Source: CBFIJI01 sp965662885 (lineage in GTDB: Bacteria > Bacteroidota > Bacteroidia > Flavobacteriales > Flavobacteriaceae). Taken from it: DNA of 6,207 nucleotides. Position numbers and translations under genes: made by a program. The stretch is from NCBI GenBank assembly GCA_965662885.1, contig CBFIJI010000115.1, positions 1 to 6,207 on the forward strand. Reading direction: 5' to 3'. The notes beneath the pieces were generated by a model, which was given only the letters and a program-made list of their open reading frames with translations, searched no databases and had not been told where the DNA came from. Below, piece by piece: positions 5,958 to 6,207 of this stretch. Each line of letters begins with the position of its first letter. Positions within the stretch are counted from its first letter, which is position 1.

Positions 5958-6207
5958 ATGACAAAAAAGAAGGCACTTTTATTAACTGTTCTAATGAGTA
6001 TTAGTTTTTTTACGCAATGTGAAAGAGATGATATTTGCCTTGAAGGTACTTCTGGGACTCCAAGATTAATCATTCGCTTTTTTGACCATGAAACCCCAAC
6101 ACTTTCAAAAATACCGGAAGGTCTCTATATTCGAGCAATTGACAATACGTTTACCTTAACCAATAATAGTACCGATTCCCGTGGTCTTCCATTGAATTCT
6201 TATGAAC
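5958..6207 (+). CDS. DUF6452-like lipoprotein, 3' end beyond window (partial)
   Basis: The frame opens with ATG immediately after the rlmD stop (TAAATG) and stays open for 83 full codons to the window edge. Lys3-Lys5 precede a hydrophobic stretch (residues 6-18) and Cys21, a lipoprotein-type signal whose -1 residue is Gln, an atypical lipobox. The mature part begins C-E-R-D-D-I-C and continues with LEGTSGTPRLIIRFFD, which I recognise from memory as the start of flavobacterial DUF6452 proteins often found after rlmD; this was not checked by search. The protein should be anchored in the outer membrane or at the surface. Function is unknown. The zero spacing implies one transcript with rlmD and probably translational coupling. 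From remembered flavobacterial gene order, a DUF6048 outer-membrane-type gene may follow beyond the window. Confidence 0.75.
   Translation, partial: MTKKKALLLTVLMSISFFTQCERDDICLEGTSGTPRLIIRFFDHETPTLSKIPEGLYIRAIDNTFTLTNNSTDSRGLPLNSYE

Overview
The window looks like a chromosomal housekeeping segment from a member of the Bacteroidota, most likely family Flavobacteriaceae. The evidence is the low G+C content, the absence of useful Shine-Dalgarno sites before the main genes, a perfect TAnnTTTG-type -7 box, and protein families with clear flavobacterial character (a Bacteroidetes-style secreted M23 peptidase, an ornithine aminotransferase with a Cys-rich insert, and a DUF6452-like lipoprotein beside RlmD). 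The genus cannot be settled from this sequence alone.

Layout. Positions 1-229 are very AT-rich and hold no convincing gene. A secreted M23 metallopeptidase (230-1921, plus) starts at TTG. It converges on a minus-strand pair: ornithine aminotransferase rocD (4408 to 3131) followed 64 bp downstream by a NifS/IscS-type cysteine desulfurase (3066 to 1927). Only 5 bp separate the convergent stop codons at 1921/1927. A 139-bp divergent region (4409-4547) carries a 14-bp perfect palindrome, an overlapping inverted repeat and candidate promoters in both directions. Beyond it lie the RlmD-type 23S rRNA uracil-C5 methyltransferase (4548-5957, plus) and, abutting its stop codon, the 5' part of a DUF6452-like lipoprotein (5958 onward, cut by the window edge).

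How the genes relate. They do not form one pathway. The peptidase should act on the cell wall in the periplasm. RocD connects ornithine/arginine to glutamate semialdehyde and proline. The desulfurase releases sulfur from cysteine for Fe-S clusters or thio-modified RNA. RlmD is an Fe-S enzyme of ribosome maturation and so a plausible eventual consumer of such sulfur. The stop/start junction of rlmD and the lipoprotein gene suggests co-transcription.

I found no defence system, mobile element, CRISPR array, tRNA or rRNA, and I do not see a new multi-gene system. The points most worth checking are the four-cysteine insert in the aminotransferase, the palindromic putative operator before rocD, the probable leaderless or near-leaderless transcript of rlmD, and the surface-export-like motif after the lipoprotein cysteine.
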